From Pseudomonadota bacterium (GTDB lineage Bacteria > Pseudomonadota > Gammaproteobacteria > Acidiferrobacterales > UBA6901), in the NCBI GenBank assembly GCA_021785795.1, contig JAJYEK010000067.1, positions 1-17,862 on the forward strand: 17,862 bases of DNA. The letters are read 5' to 3'. Shown one piece after another: positions 1 to 7,174 of the stretch (position 1 is the first letter of the stretch; every line of letters begins with the position of its first letter). The notes beneath the pieces are model-generated. The model saw nothing but the letters and a program-made list of their open reading frames with translations. It was not told where the DNA came from and made no database searches. The translations under genes were made by a program, and so were the position numbers.

Positions 1-573
1 ACCACCTCCTGCTGCCAGATCAACTGCGGCGGACAGGGCGACATCGCCATCAACATCCAGCACACCAAGCCGCCCAAGATCAACCACGACCTCGTGGCCA
101 ATGTCTGCGAACGGCCCTCGGTGGTGGCACGCTGCCCGGTGGCGGCGATCCGTCCGGCGATGGTCAACGGCAAACCCTCGCTCGAAGTCGACGAGAAGAA
201 GTGCATCTGCTGCGGGGCCTGCTATCCGCCCTGCCCGCCGATGCAGATCAACGATCCCGAGCACTCGAAGATCGCGATCTGGGTGGGCGGCAAGAACTCC
301 AACGCCCGCTCCAAGCCGATGTTCCACAAGCTCGTCGCGGCCGGGATCCCGAACAACCCGCCGCGCTGGCCCGAGGCGGCGGCGATCGTCAAGAAGATCC
401 TGCGCGTCTACAAGGAGGACGCGAAGGACTGGGAGCGTGTCGGTGACTGGGTGACCCGCATAGGCTGGCCCCGCTTCTTCGAGCTGACCGATCTGCCGTT
501 CACCAAGTTCCACATCGACAACTGGCGTGGATCGCGCGCAAGCCTGAATGCGTCCACCCATATCCGCTTCTGA
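1..573 (+). CDS. dsrB: Dissimilatory sulfite reductase subunit beta, C-terminal part
   Basis: The gene is cut by the left window edge; 190 codons remain of a protein usually near 355 residues, reading in frame from base 1. DsrB carries the catalytic siroheme and its coupled [4Fe-4S] cluster in the cytoplasmic alpha2beta2 DsrAB enzyme, which in sulfur oxidisers runs toward sulfite. The fragment opens with TTSCCQINCG, giving the CC-x3-C half of the siroheme-cluster site (residues 4, 5, 9 of the fragment). A ferredoxin insert follows with C68-x2-C71-x2-C74-x3-C78, flanked by KKCICCGACYPPC. The C-terminus ends in a THIRF-type tail. The first siroheme-cluster cysteine and dsrA lie outside the window. 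Membership in the oxidative branch is inferred from the downstream dsrEFH and dsrL, not from this fragment alone. Confidence 0.96.
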   Translation, partial: TTSCCQINCGGQGDIAINIQHTKPPKINHDLVANVCERPSVVARCPVAAIRPAMVNGKPSLEVDEKKCICCGACYPPCPPMQINDPEHSKIAIWVGGKNSNARSKPMFHKLVAAGIPNNPPRWPEAAAIVKKILRVYKEDAKDWERVGDWVTRIGWPRFFELTDLPFTKFHIDNWRGSRASLNASTHIRF

Positions 574-582
574 CCAAGGACC

Positions 583-613
583 CGCCGGGCCGGACATGAT
601 GTCTGGCCCGGCG
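583..613 (+). terminator. Strong hairpin just after dsrB
   Basis: A 14-bp stem (583-596 with 600-613) with one G-T wobble and a 3-nt loop begins 10 nt after the dsrB stop. No T-tract follows, so it is not a canonical intrinsic terminator. It may attenuate read-through or protect the 3' end of a dsrAB transcript. In that case the abundant DsrAB subunits would be made in excess over the membrane proteins encoded downstream. Confidence 0.55.
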
Positions 614-635
614 CTGCGGAATACTGCGCGTCGGA

Positions 636-649
636 TTGATCTGGATCAA
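636..649 (+). promoter_or_regulatory. Perfect FNR/ANR-type binding site
   Basis: TTGATCTGGATCAA matches the FNR/ANR consensus TTGAT-N4-ATCAA at all ten defined positions. It lies in the non-coding gap between dsrB and dsrE. Its centre (642.5) is about 41.5 nt upstream of a start site predicted near 684 from the TAAAAT at 673-678, which is the class II activator position. This implies activation by an oxygen-sensing CRP/FNR-family regulator, which is not itself encoded in the window. Confidence 0.75.
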
Positions 650-672
650 ATAGGATGATTGACAGTTGCGCG

Positions 673-678
673 TAAAAT
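673..678 (+). promoter_or_regulatory. Predicted -10 element of an internal promoter for dsrE onward
   Basis: TAAAAT fits the sigma-70 -10 consensus at 5 of 6 positions. Its distance from the FNR-like palindrome is what a class II FNR-dependent promoter needs, where the activator replaces a good -35. A perfect TTGACA at 659-664 is too close to serve as its -35 and has no -10 at 16-18 bp. The predicted start near 684 gives a leader of about 160 nt before dsrE. Confidence 0.55.
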
Positions 679-740
679 GCCCCGCACTGGGCGGCCCGCG
701 ACTGGAGAGAATGCTGCGGTCGAATTGCCGGAACCGGGGT

Positions 741-760
741 CAGTCACAGGACGTTGACTG
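741..760. repeat. Inverted repeat in the dsrE leader
   Basis: CAGTCA (741-746) and TGACTG (755-760) form a perfect 6-bp inverted repeat with an 8-nt spacer. It is downstream of the predicted start site, so it could be a small mRNA hairpin or an operator half-site pair. The rest of 574-843 shows no gene apart from a doubtful 11-codon frame at 783-818. Confidence 0.3.
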
Positions 761-843
761 GAAAGTGCATACGGTAAGGAGAATGAAGTACACCACCGCT
801 TGCGAACGCGAATCGTAAGAGACAGCACAAGGGGGAGATGTAC

Positions 844-1203
844 ATGAAGTTCGGTATCATGGTGAATGAAGGACCGTACACGCACGAAGCTTCCGATACG
901 GCCTTTCTGTTCGCTAAGGCAGCACTCGAGAAAGGTCACCAGATCCACCGCATTTTTTTCTATCATGACGGTGTCAACAATTCCACGCGGCTCACCGAAC
1001 CTCCTCAGGACGACCGCAACATCGTCGCCCGCTGGAGCAAATTGGCGACCGAGCACAAGATCGATCTGGTTGTTTGCGTTGCTGCAGCCCTGCGGCGCGG
1101 CATCCGTGACGAGAATCTTGCTGAAGGATTCCGGATTTCCGGCCTGGGGCAACTGATCGAATCCGGGATACAGGCCGACCGCCTGGTCGTTTTCGGCGAC
1201 TGA
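844..1203 (+). CDS. dsrE: Sulfurtransferase subunit DsrE
   Basis: DsrE is the sulfur-accepting subunit of the cytoplasmic DsrE2F2H2 hexamer (TusBCD relatives), which relays persulfide sulfur to DsrC. The 119-residue protein starts MKFGIMVNEGPY and has the single-domain DsrE fold signature FFYHDGVNN. The start at 844 is chosen over the in-frame ATG at 838 because the GGGGGAG at 831-837 then sits 6 nt upstream instead of abutting the start. With this start the only cysteine is C78 (VVCVAAA), the same number as the active-site cysteine of A. vinosum DsrE. The stretch between RRGI and FRISGLGQ is short, so the protein is roughly ten residues shorter than the A. vinosum homologue as I recall it. 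It is the first gene after the predicted FNR-type promoter and is followed 29 nt later by dsrF. Confidence 0.95.
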   Translation: MKFGIMVNEGPYTHEASDTAFLFAKAALEKGHQIHRIFFYHDGVNNSTRLTEPPQDDRNIVARWSKLATEHKIDLVVCVAAALRRGIRDENLAEGFRISGLGQLIESGIQADRLVVFGD

Positions 1204-1232
1204 CATGACCTGCCAGGACTGGAGATATATCA

Positions 1233-1640
1233 ATGAGCGAAACAACCGGCGGCGTTGAGATGGAAGAAGAGGTCTCAGGCGTCGTAAAAAAATTTCTCTA
1301 CGTGAACCGCAAGGCGCCCTACGGGACGATTTATGCGCTCGAGTCCCTCGAAGTGGTTCTGATCGCGGCGGCATTCGACCAGGATGTGAGTCTGGTGTTC
1401 CTGGACGACGGCGTATACCAGCTGGCCAAGGGGCAGCATACCAAGCCCATGGACGTCAAAAACTTTTCCCCGACCTATCGTGCGCTGGAAGGTTACGACA
1501 TCGAGAAGCTGTACGTGGAAAAGGAATCGCTGGCGGCCCGCGGCCTCACCGCCGCGGACCTGATCGTCCCGGTGACCGTGCTGTCGGCAGCGGAAATGGC
1601 CGAACTCATGGATGGCCAGGATGTCGTGCTGAGCTTCTGA
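1233..1640 (+). CDS. dsrF: Sulfurtransferase subunit DsrF
   Basis: This is the DsrF (TusC-like) subunit of the DsrEFH hexamer. It has the family motifs KKFLYVNRKAPYGTIYA, FLDDGVYQLAKGQ and KNFSPTYRALE, ending VVLSF. The protein contains no cysteine at all, which fits a structural rather than sulfur-carrying role. A GGAG at 1221-1224 lies 8 nt before ATG 1233, supporting that start and an acidic N-terminal stretch of about 16 residues before the conserved VVKKF. An in-frame ATG at 1260 would give a protein closer to the usual N-terminus but lacks a good ribosome-binding site. It lies between dsrE and dsrH in one transcript. Confidence 0.95.
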   Translation: MSETTGGVEMEEEVSGVVKKFLYVNRKAPYGTIYALESLEVVLIAAAFDQDVSLVFLDDGVYQLAKGQHTKPMDVKNFSPTYRALEGYDIEKLYVEKESLAARGLTAADLIVPVTVLSAAEMAELMDGQDVVLSF

Positions 1641-1652
1641 CGGAGAACGAGC

Positions 1653-1952
1653 ATGCTTCATACCGTAAATAAGTCGCCGTTTGAACGAAATGCCCTTGAG
1701 CGTTGCCTGCAGTACGCGAAGAAGGGAAGTGCCATTCTGCTGATCGAGGACGGCGTCTATGGTGCCCTGAAGGGCACGACCGTCACCGACAAGGTCAAGA
1801 AGGCAATGAAGGATGTGACCATTTACGCCCTCTATCCCGACATCGAGGCGCGCGGCATGCAGGATCGGGCAATTGATGGCATCAAGCTTGTAGACTACGG
1901 CGGTTTCGTCGATCTCGTGACGGAACACCGAAACGTGCAATCCTGGCTGTGA
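1653..1952 (+). CDS. dsrH: Sulfurtransferase subunit DsrH
   Basis: DsrH is the TusB-like subunit that completes the DsrEFH hexamer and contacts DsrC during sulfur transfer. The 99-residue protein opens MLHTVNKSPFERNALERC and ends DLVTEHRNVQSWL, both family hallmarks. Its only cysteine, C18, corresponds to the conserved DsrH cysteine (Cys20 in A. vinosum, which has a slightly longer N-terminus). The gene starts 12 nt after dsrF with a GGAG at 1642-1645 and is followed 33 nt later by dsrC. Confidence 0.95.
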   Translation: MLHTVNKSPFERNALERCLQYAKKGSAILLIEDGVYGALKGTTVTDKVKKAMKDVTIYALYPDIEARGMQDRAIDGIKLVDYGGFVDLVTEHRNVQSWL

Positions 1953-1985
1953 CCAACACCTATTAATCTGAACGAGGAAACGACC

Positions 1986-2318
1986 ATGCCTATCGTAGTG
2001 AACGGACAAAGCTATGAGACCGACGAGGAAGGATACCTGACCAACCGAACCGACTGGAACGAAGACCTGGCCAAGGAAATGGCGAAGGCCGACAACTGCA
2101 ACCTGACCGAAAACCACTGGGAAGTGATCAATTTCCTGCGCGAGTATTACGAAGAGTACCAGATTGCCCCTGCCGTGCGCGTGCTCACCAAGGCCATCGG
2201 CAAGAAGCTCGGACCGGACAAGGGCAACAGCAAGTATCTCTACGAACTGTTCCCCTACGGGCCGGCCAAGCAGGCATGCAAATACGCCGGCCTTCCGAAG
2301 CCGACCGGATGCGTCTGA
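1986..2318 (+). CDS. dsrC: Sulfur carrier protein DsrC
   Basis: DsrC is the small cytoplasmic protein that carries sulfur between DsrEFH, DsrAB and the DsrMKJOP complex. The 110 residues end QACKYAGLPKPTGCV, giving the two redox cysteines of true DsrC: the penultimate C109 and C98 eleven positions earlier. TusE and other homologues keep only the last one. An additional cysteine, C38 (DNCNLTENHW), is near the N-terminus. A GAGGAA before ATG 1986 supports the start. A. vinosum dsrC has its own secondary promoter; the 33-nt gap here has an A/T-rich TATTAA at 1961-1966 but no convincing -35, so independent transcription cannot be claimed. Confidence 0.97.
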   Translation: MPIVVNGQSYETDEEGYLTNRTDWNEDLAKEMAKADNCNLTENHWEVINFLREYYEEYQIAPAVRVLTKAIGKKLGPDKGNSKYLYELFPYGPAKQACKYAGLPKPTGCV

Positions 2319-2373
2319 CATTCAAGGGCAGCGAAGGCGCAACCAGCTAAAAGCGAAACAGCGGGTGGGGACA

Positions 2374-3114
2374 ATGTCGACTGTGACGATTATCTATGCA
2401 GTCCTCTTCTACGTAGCCACGGTGGTGTTGGTGGGCGGCGTAGCGTACAAGGTGTACGTCTATGCCAGCACGCCGGCACCGCTCAAAATTCCCACGACCC
2501 CGGCGCCCGTCACGCGCCTGGGTGTGGTGGGGCGCATGCTGCGGGAAGTGACGGTGTTTGAAAGTCTGTTCAAGTCGAACAAGTGGATCTGGCTCTTCGG
2601 GATTCTGTTCCATTTCGCCCTGCTTCTCGTGCTGCTGCAGCATCTGCGCTATTTCACCCAGCCCGTCTGGGGCTGGGTGGTGCTGGAGCAGCCGTTTGGG
2701 GTATACGCCGGCTTCTTTATGGTGCTGGGCCTCCTGGGTCTCTGGGGGCGGCGTTTCCTGGTTGATCGCGTGCGTTACATCAGCAGTCTGTCCGACCATC
2801 TGATGCTCGCGCTGCTCGCAATGATTGCGCTGAGCGGGCTGTTGATGAAGTTCGTGTACCACACCAACATCATCGGGCTGAAGGAATTTTTCCTCGGACT
2901 CCTCTCCTTCCAGCTGCAGCCGCTTCCGTCGGACCCGATACTGCTCATCCATCTGGCACTGGTCGCAACGCTCATGATCGTGTTTCCCATGAGCAAACTG
3001 CTGCACGCCCCCGGCGTGTTCTTCAGTCCGACCCGCAACCAGGTCGATAACCCGCGCGAACGCCGGTACGTCGCCGGCTGGTCCGCTTCGATTCACAACC
3101 CTGGTGGCCGATAG
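2374..3114 (+). CDS. dsrM: DsrM, NarI-like diheme cytochrome b membrane subunit
   Basis: DsrM is the quinone-reactive cytochrome b of the DsrMKJOP complex in the cytoplasmic membrane. The 246-residue protein has about five hydrophobic segments (near 5-25, 70-91, 104-124, 140-163, 187-207). Four histidines are spaced as the heme ligands of NarI: H80 and H90 ten apart, H193 and H211 eighteen apart (NarI 56/66 and 187/205). This predicts heme pairs H90-H193 and H80-H211. ATG 2374 is preferred because it follows a G-rich GGGTGGGG and gives the expected N-terminal membrane segment. The same frame extends upstream to an ATG at 2164, but that would overlap dsrC. dsrK starts 9 nt after the stop. Confidence 0.93.
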   Translation: MSTVTIIYAVLFYVATVVLVGGVAYKVYVYASTPAPLKIPTTPAPVTRLGVVGRMLREVTVFESLFKSNKWIWLFGILFHFALLLVLLQHLRYFTQPVWGWVVLEQPFGVYAGFFMVLGLLGLWGRRFLVDRVRYISSLSDHLMLALLAMIALSGLLMKFVYHTNIIGLKEFFLGLLSFQLQPLPSDPILLIHLALVATLMIVFPMSKLLHAPGVFFSPTRNQVDNPRERRYVAGWSASIHNPGGR

Positions 3115-3123
3115 GCTTGAGAC

Positions 3124-4614
3124 ATGGCAAATTTCGAAACACCTGCGCTGCGTGAATACCCCATCATCCCGCTGGTTCATGCGGGCACGATGGCCCACAG
3201 CAAGCCGTTCATTGCCAAGCCGGAACTCCAGAAAGCCCTCGGGTTCCCCGGCGAACTCCCCGACAACTGGGAGAGCAAGGCGGTCAAGAAGCTCGGCGAG
3301 CTCGTGGAGCAATCGCGTGCCTTGCGCGTGTTTCTCGATTCCTGCGTCAAGTGCGGCGCCTGTACCGACAAGTGCCATTACTACCTGGGCACGAGCGACC
3401 CCAAGAACATGCCGGTAGCGCGCCAGGATCTGCTGCGTAGCGTCTACCGCCGCTACTACACCCTGGCCGGCAGGCTGTTCCCGAAGCTTGTCGGTGCGCG
3501 GGACATGACCAAGGATGTGCTGGACGAGTGGTATAGCTACTTCCACCAGTGCTCCCAATGCCGCCGCTGCTCCGTGTTCTGCCCCTACGGCATCGACACC
3601 GCCGAGATATCCATGGCGGCGCGCGAGATCCTGGACAGCGTGAGCGTCGGCCAGAAATACTGCAACGAGATCATCGGCAAGGTTCACACGATCGGCAACA
3701 ACCTGGGGCTGCCGGAGCCTGCCCTGCGCAACACCCTCGAAGGCCTCGAGGAGGACGTGAAGGACGAAACCGGCGTGGACGTGAAGTTCCCTCTCGACGA
3801 GAAAGGCGCCGAGGTCCTGGTGATCACGCCGTCGGCCGATTTCTTCGCCGAGCCGCTCATCGACGGCCTGATCGGCTATGCCAAGGTCTTCCATCAGGCA
3901 GGAATCCGGTGGACCCTGAGTTCGCACGCCTCCGAGGCGGCGAACTTCTCCATGTTTATCGGCAGTCACGACAACCTGCACAAGGTCGCGATCCGCATCC
4001 GTGAGGCGGCGCTCGATCTTGGCGTCAAGCGCATCGTCGTCGGGGAATGCGGGCACGCCTGGCGCGTGGCGTACAGTTTCTGGAATACCCTGATCGGACC
4101 GTTCGATTTTCTCGACCCCAACTATCCCGTACCGCAGCATATCTGCGAGTTCACCTACGATTTGATCCAGCGCGGGGCGCTCAATTTGGACAAGTCGGCG
4201 AACGACGACAAGGTGGTCACCTACCACGATTCCTGCAACGTGGCCCGCGCTTCCCGCATGGGCAAGATGCCAGGCGGCCAGTTCATCATTCCGCGCGCGG
4301 TGATCAGGGCCTGCGTCAACAAGTTCCACGACATGGAGCCCGGAAGCATCCACGAGAGCACCTTCTGCTGCGGCGGCGGCGGCGGACTGCTTACCGACGA
4401 CCTGATGGAACTCCGGGTCAAGGGCGCACAACCGCGCATGCAGGCTCTCAAGCACGTCGTGGACGACCACGGCGTGAACTACCTGGCGGCGATCTGCGCT
4501 ATTTGCAAGACCCAGTTTGCCAAAGTTCTGCCCTACTACCAGTATCCGATGGACATGATCGGTAGCGTGCACGGCCTTGTAAGCAAGGCGATACAGTTGG
4601 GCACCAAAGATTGA
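3124..4614 (+). CDS. dsrK: DsrK, HdrD-like iron-sulfur subunit
   Basis: DsrK is the cytoplasmic catalytic subunit of DsrMKJOP, related to heterodisulfide reductase HdrD, and is thought to act on DsrC thiol/disulfide species. The 496-residue protein has two [4Fe-4S] motifs: C74-x2-C77-x2-C80-x3-C84 and C143-x2-C146-x2-C149-x3-C153. A C-terminal CCG-type domain carries C371 (HDSCN), the pair C415-C416 in FCCGGGGG, and C458-x2-C461 (AAICAICK). C309 (GECGH) resembles the matching part of the first, degenerate CCG half. There is no clear Shine-Dalgarno before 3124, so translation is probably coupled to dsrM. Confidence 0.96.
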   Translation: MANFETPALREYPIIPLVHAGTMAHSKPFIAKPELQKALGFPGELPDNWESKAVKKLGELVEQSRALRVFLDSCVKCGACTDKCHYYLGTSDPKNMPVARQDLLRSVYRRYYTLAGRLFPKLVGARDMTKDVLDEWYSYFHQCSQCRRCSVFCPYGIDTAEISMAAREILDSVSVGQKYCNEIIGKVHTIGNNLGLPEPALRNTLEGLEEDVKDETGVDVKFPLDEKGAEVLVITPSADFFAEPLIDGLIGYAKVFHQAGIRWTLSSHASEAANFSMFIGSHDNLHKVAIRIREAALDLGVKRIVVGECGHAWRVAYSFWNTLIGPFDFLDPNYPVPQHICEFTYDLIQRGALNLDKSANDDKVVTYHDSCNVARASRMGKMPGGQFIIPRAVIRACVNKFHDMEPGSIHESTFCCGGGGGLLTDDLMELRVKGAQPRMQALKHVVDDHGVNYLAAICAICKTQFAKVLPYYQYPMDMIGSVHGLVSKAIQLGTKD

Positions 4615-4663
4615 TGTTCGTACATCTATCCCTTTACAGCGACGCATAACGAGGAGATTCTCG

Positions 4664-6631
4664 ATGGCGACACCCGCGAACAAGCCCGGCGAGGCGAAAG
4701 AAGGCTTTACGCACCGCAGGTTCAAGGACGGCGACAACAATTGGAAGTCGGTTCAAGAGCAGATATTCACGGCCGACGAATCCGACAAGTGTCCGACCTA
4801 TGTGCACAAGACTCCTCCCTGTCAGGCGAGCTGCCCATCCGGTGAGGATATCCGCGGCTGGCTGAACGTCGTGCGCGGCGTGGAGAAGCCCGGCAAGGGC
4901 ATCACAATGCCGGAATATGCCTTCCGGCGCCTGACCGATGCCAACCCGTTCCCCTCCGTCATGGGCCGTGTCTGTCCGGCACCGTGCGAAAGCGGCTGCA
5001 ATCGCAACGCCCTGGAGGATCACGTCGGCATCAACTCCGTCGAACAGTTCATCGGTGATTCCGCCCTCAAGAACAAGCTGACGTTCACGGCTGCGACACA
5101 GTCATCTGGCAAGAAAGTCGCCATCATCGGCGGTGGCCCCGCCGGTCTGGCCGCGGCCTACCAGCTCCGGCGCCGCGGACATGCCTGCACCATATTCGAG
5201 AAGTATGCAGAGCTTGGCGGCATGATGCGTTACGGCATTCCGGGCTACCGCATGCCGCGCGACGTTCTCGACGGAGAAATCAACCGCATCGTCGGCATGG
5301 GGGTAGAGGTGCGCACCAATGTGCGCGTCGGCAAGGACGTGACGCTGGAGCAGCTCGAGAAGGATTTCGACGCGATCCTGTTCGCGCTGGGCGCACAATC
5401 CGGCAGACCCCTTCCCGTTCCAGGATCCGATGCTCCCAATTGCGTGAGCGGCGTGGCATTCCTCGAGGCTTTCAACCAGGGCCGGCTGCGTTACGTCAGC
5501 AAAAAGATCGTCGTGGTGGGCGGCGGTGACACCTCGATCGACGTCGTGTCGGTCGCGCGGCGCCTTGGTTATATCAAGATCACCAAGGACGGCGATCGTC
5601 CCGAGAGCGTGGTGCTTGGCCACACCGCCCAGGACGTCGCGACCGCTGCTGCGCGTGATGGTGCCGACGTTACCCTGACCTCGCTGCTCCCCGTCGACAA
5701 AATGAATGCCGCCAAGCACGAGGTCGACGACGCGCTGCACGAAGGCGTGAAGATACTGGCCAGCCTCAAGCCGATCGAAGTCCTGCTCGACGGCAATGGT
5801 CGCGCCACGGCGCTGCGCGTGGCCAAGGTCGATCCCGCCTCCAAGGATTTTGCGACGATAGCAGGAACCGAATTCGACATTCCCTGCGATCTGATCGTTT
5901 CGGCCATCGGTCAGGGCGGCGACCTGCGCGACCTCGAATCCCTCAATAACGGCAAAGGCCTGATCAACGCCGACCGGTTCTACCAGGTGCCGAACAAGCC
6001 AGGCTATTTTGCCTGTGGTGACATCGTGCGCCCGCACCTGCTCACCACCGCAATCGGCCAGGCGGCCGTCACTGCCGATACGATCGACAATTATCTCGCC
6101 GGCAAGGAACTGGCCAAGCGTCCGAAAGTCGACGTTCATCATTTCAACCTGCTCTCCAAGCTCAAGGAAACGGGCCTGCAGCCCGACGAATTCAAGGCCG
6201 AGCAGCGCGGGGATCTGCGCGGAACCTCCGAGCTCAATTACGCCATTCACAATTACGAGGACCGTTCCGCTTCGGAAGTCATCCAGGCGACCGAACTTTT
6301 CCTCGGTCATTTCGGCTTCGAGACTCGCCACAAGCGCGAGGAGAAGGTGCCTTCGGCGCAGGAAGTGCTCGGTCATTTCGCCGAGCGCATCATTCCCCTG
6401 TCCGACGATAACGCGGTTAGCGAAGCCAAGCGCTGCATGAGCTGCGGACTGTGTTTCGAGTGCGACAACTGCGTCATCTATTGTCCGCAGACCGCCGTAA
6501 AGCGTACTCCTAAGGCCAAGGCCACGACCGGACGCTATGTCTACACCGACTACGACCTGTGCGTAGGCTGCCACATCTGTGCAGACGTCTGCCCGACCGG
6601 TTACATCAAGATGGGAATGGGCGACCACTAG
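4664..6631 (+). CDS. dsrL: DsrL iron-sulfur flavoprotein NAD(P)H oxidoreductase
   Basis: DsrL is a cytoplasmic FAD and iron-sulfur oxidoreductase related to the glutamate synthase small subunit. It works with DsrAB and links its electrons to NAD(P). The order in the 655 residues is: an N-terminal GltD-like cysteine region (C53, C57, C104, C108, C112), an FAD Rossmann motif IIGGGPAGLAAA near 154-165, an NAD(P) motif VVGGGDTSIDVV near 284-295, and FACGDIVRP at 449-457. A C-terminal ferredoxin part has C591, C594, C597, C600, C603, C607 and then C633-x2-C636-x2-C639-x3-C643. The C-terminal ferredoxin domain and location inside dsrMKJOP match the DsrL-1 type of sulfur oxidisers. GAGGAG upstream supports ATG 4664. 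The NAD versus NADP preference cannot be read reliably from the motif. Confidence 0.96.
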   Translation: MATPANKPGEAKEGFTHRRFKDGDNNWKSVQEQIFTADESDKCPTYVHKTPPCQASCPSGEDIRGWLNVVRGVEKPGKGITMPEYAFRRLTDANPFPSVMGRVCPAPCESGCNRNALEDHVGINSVEQFIGDSALKNKLTFTAATQSSGKKVAIIGGGPAGLAAAYQLRRRGHACTIFEKYAELGGMMRYGIPGYRMPRDVLDGEINRIVGMGVEVRTNVRVGKDVTLEQLEKDFDAILFALGAQSGRPLPVPGSDAPNCVSGVAFLEAFNQGRLRYVSKKIVVVGGGDTSIDVVSVARRLGYIKITKDGDRPESVVLGHTAQDVATAAARDGADVTLTSLLPVDKMNAAKHEVDDALHEGVKILASLKPIEVLLDGNGRATALRVAKVDPASKDFATIAGTEFDIPCDLIVSAIGQGGDLRDLESLNNGKGLINADRFYQVPNKPGYFACGDIVRPHLLTTAIGQAAVTADTIDNYLAGKELAKRPKVDVHHFNLLSKLKETGLQPDEFKAEQRGDLRGTSELNYAIHNYEDRSASEVIQATELFLGHFGFETRHKREEKVPSAQEVLGHFAERIIPLSDDNAVSEAKRCMSCGLCFECDNCVIYCPQTAVKRTPKAKATTGRYVYTDYDLCVGCHICADVCPTGYIKMGMGDH

Positions 6632-6661
6632 TCTGGCATTCGCGGTCGGGGCTGAATCATT

Positions 6662-7174
6662 ATGGCGATGAGTCACCACATGAAACTGAAGCTGGGCGCG
6701 TGGATCACGGCGATCGTGGTGGTCGCGGCATTTTTCGCGGCTGCCTATGCGCTGTCAGGGGGACCGTCCGAGCCGGTTCCCTCCCCGCTCACCGGGGTGT
6801 ACCTGGGCAAGGGCACGAAATGCGTGGCGCCTGTGGCGGTCATGCGCCGCTACCACATGCAGTTCCTGCTGCACCAGCGCAACCTCACCGTCCATGAAGG
6901 GATTCGAACCAAGCGCTTTTTGCTGACCAACTGTGTCGACTGCCATGCCGATCCGAAGACCAACAGCGTGCTCGGCAAACATGGCTTCTGTGCCAGCTGT
7001 CATGAGTACGCGGCGGTGCAGATCGACTGCTTCAGCTGCCATTCGCCCCATCCGGAGCGTGTGACTGCTGCATCGGTCATGACGCTGGCGCCAGAGCATT
7101 CGCGCCTCGCGGAAATGGTGAAGGCGACAGCACTCGCGCAGATTCAGTCTGATCCTGTGGATGGCCCGAAATGA
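6662..7174 (+). CDS. dsrJ: DsrJ, membrane-anchored triheme cytochrome c
   Basis: DsrJ is the periplasmic triheme cytochrome c of the DsrMKJOP complex. The 170-residue protein has an N-terminal hydrophobic segment (about 9-31) that serves as an uncleaved anchor. Three CxxCH heme sites follow: C91-C94-H95, C110-C113-H114 and C123-C126-H127. A single extra cysteine, C54 (GTKCVAP), is a candidate for the unusual distal cysteine ligand known for one heme of A. vinosum DsrJ. H65, M66, H71 and H106 are other ligand candidates. In-frame ATGs at 6668 and 6680 are possible alternative starts. The stop overlaps the dsrO start by ATGA, so the two are translationally coupled. Confidence 0.94.
   Translation: MAMSHHMKLKLGAWITAIVVVAAFFAAAYALSGGPSEPVPSPLTGVYLGKGTKCVAPVAVMRRYHMQFLLHQRNLTVHEGIRTKRFLLTNCVDCHADPKTNSVLGKHGFCASCHEYAAVQIDCFSCHSPHPERVTAASVMTLAPEHSRLAEMVKATALAQIQSDPVDGPK

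Noticed and set aside
659..664. Perfect TTGACA as a sigma-70 -35 element
   Set aside because: No -10-like hexamer lies 16-18 bp downstream (CCGCAC at 17 bp), and it is too close to TAAAAT (8 bp) to pair with it.
783..818. 11-codon frame (MKYTTACERES) with AAGGAGA upstream
   Set aside because: The ribosome-binding sequence touches the ATG with no spacer, and the frame is too short to support as a gene; mentioned only as part of the leader.
1873..1885. Second FNR-like palindrome, TTGAT-GGC-ATCAA, inside dsrH
   Set aside because: The spacer is 3 bp instead of 4 and it lies within the coding sequence with no promoter around it.
1961..1966. TATTAA as a -10 for a separate dsrC promoter
   Set aside because: A secondary dsrC promoter is known in A. 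vinosum, but no acceptable -35 is found at 16-19 bp here.
2347..4740. 797-codon open frame on the minus strand across dsrM and dsrK
   Set aside because: It is antisense to two clearly recognised proteins, has a His/Val/Asp-rich composition typical of antisense frames in GC-rich DNA, and shows no family motif.
5102..6679. 525-codon minus-strand frame across dsrL
   Set aside because: Antisense shadow of dsrL with no recognisable domain.
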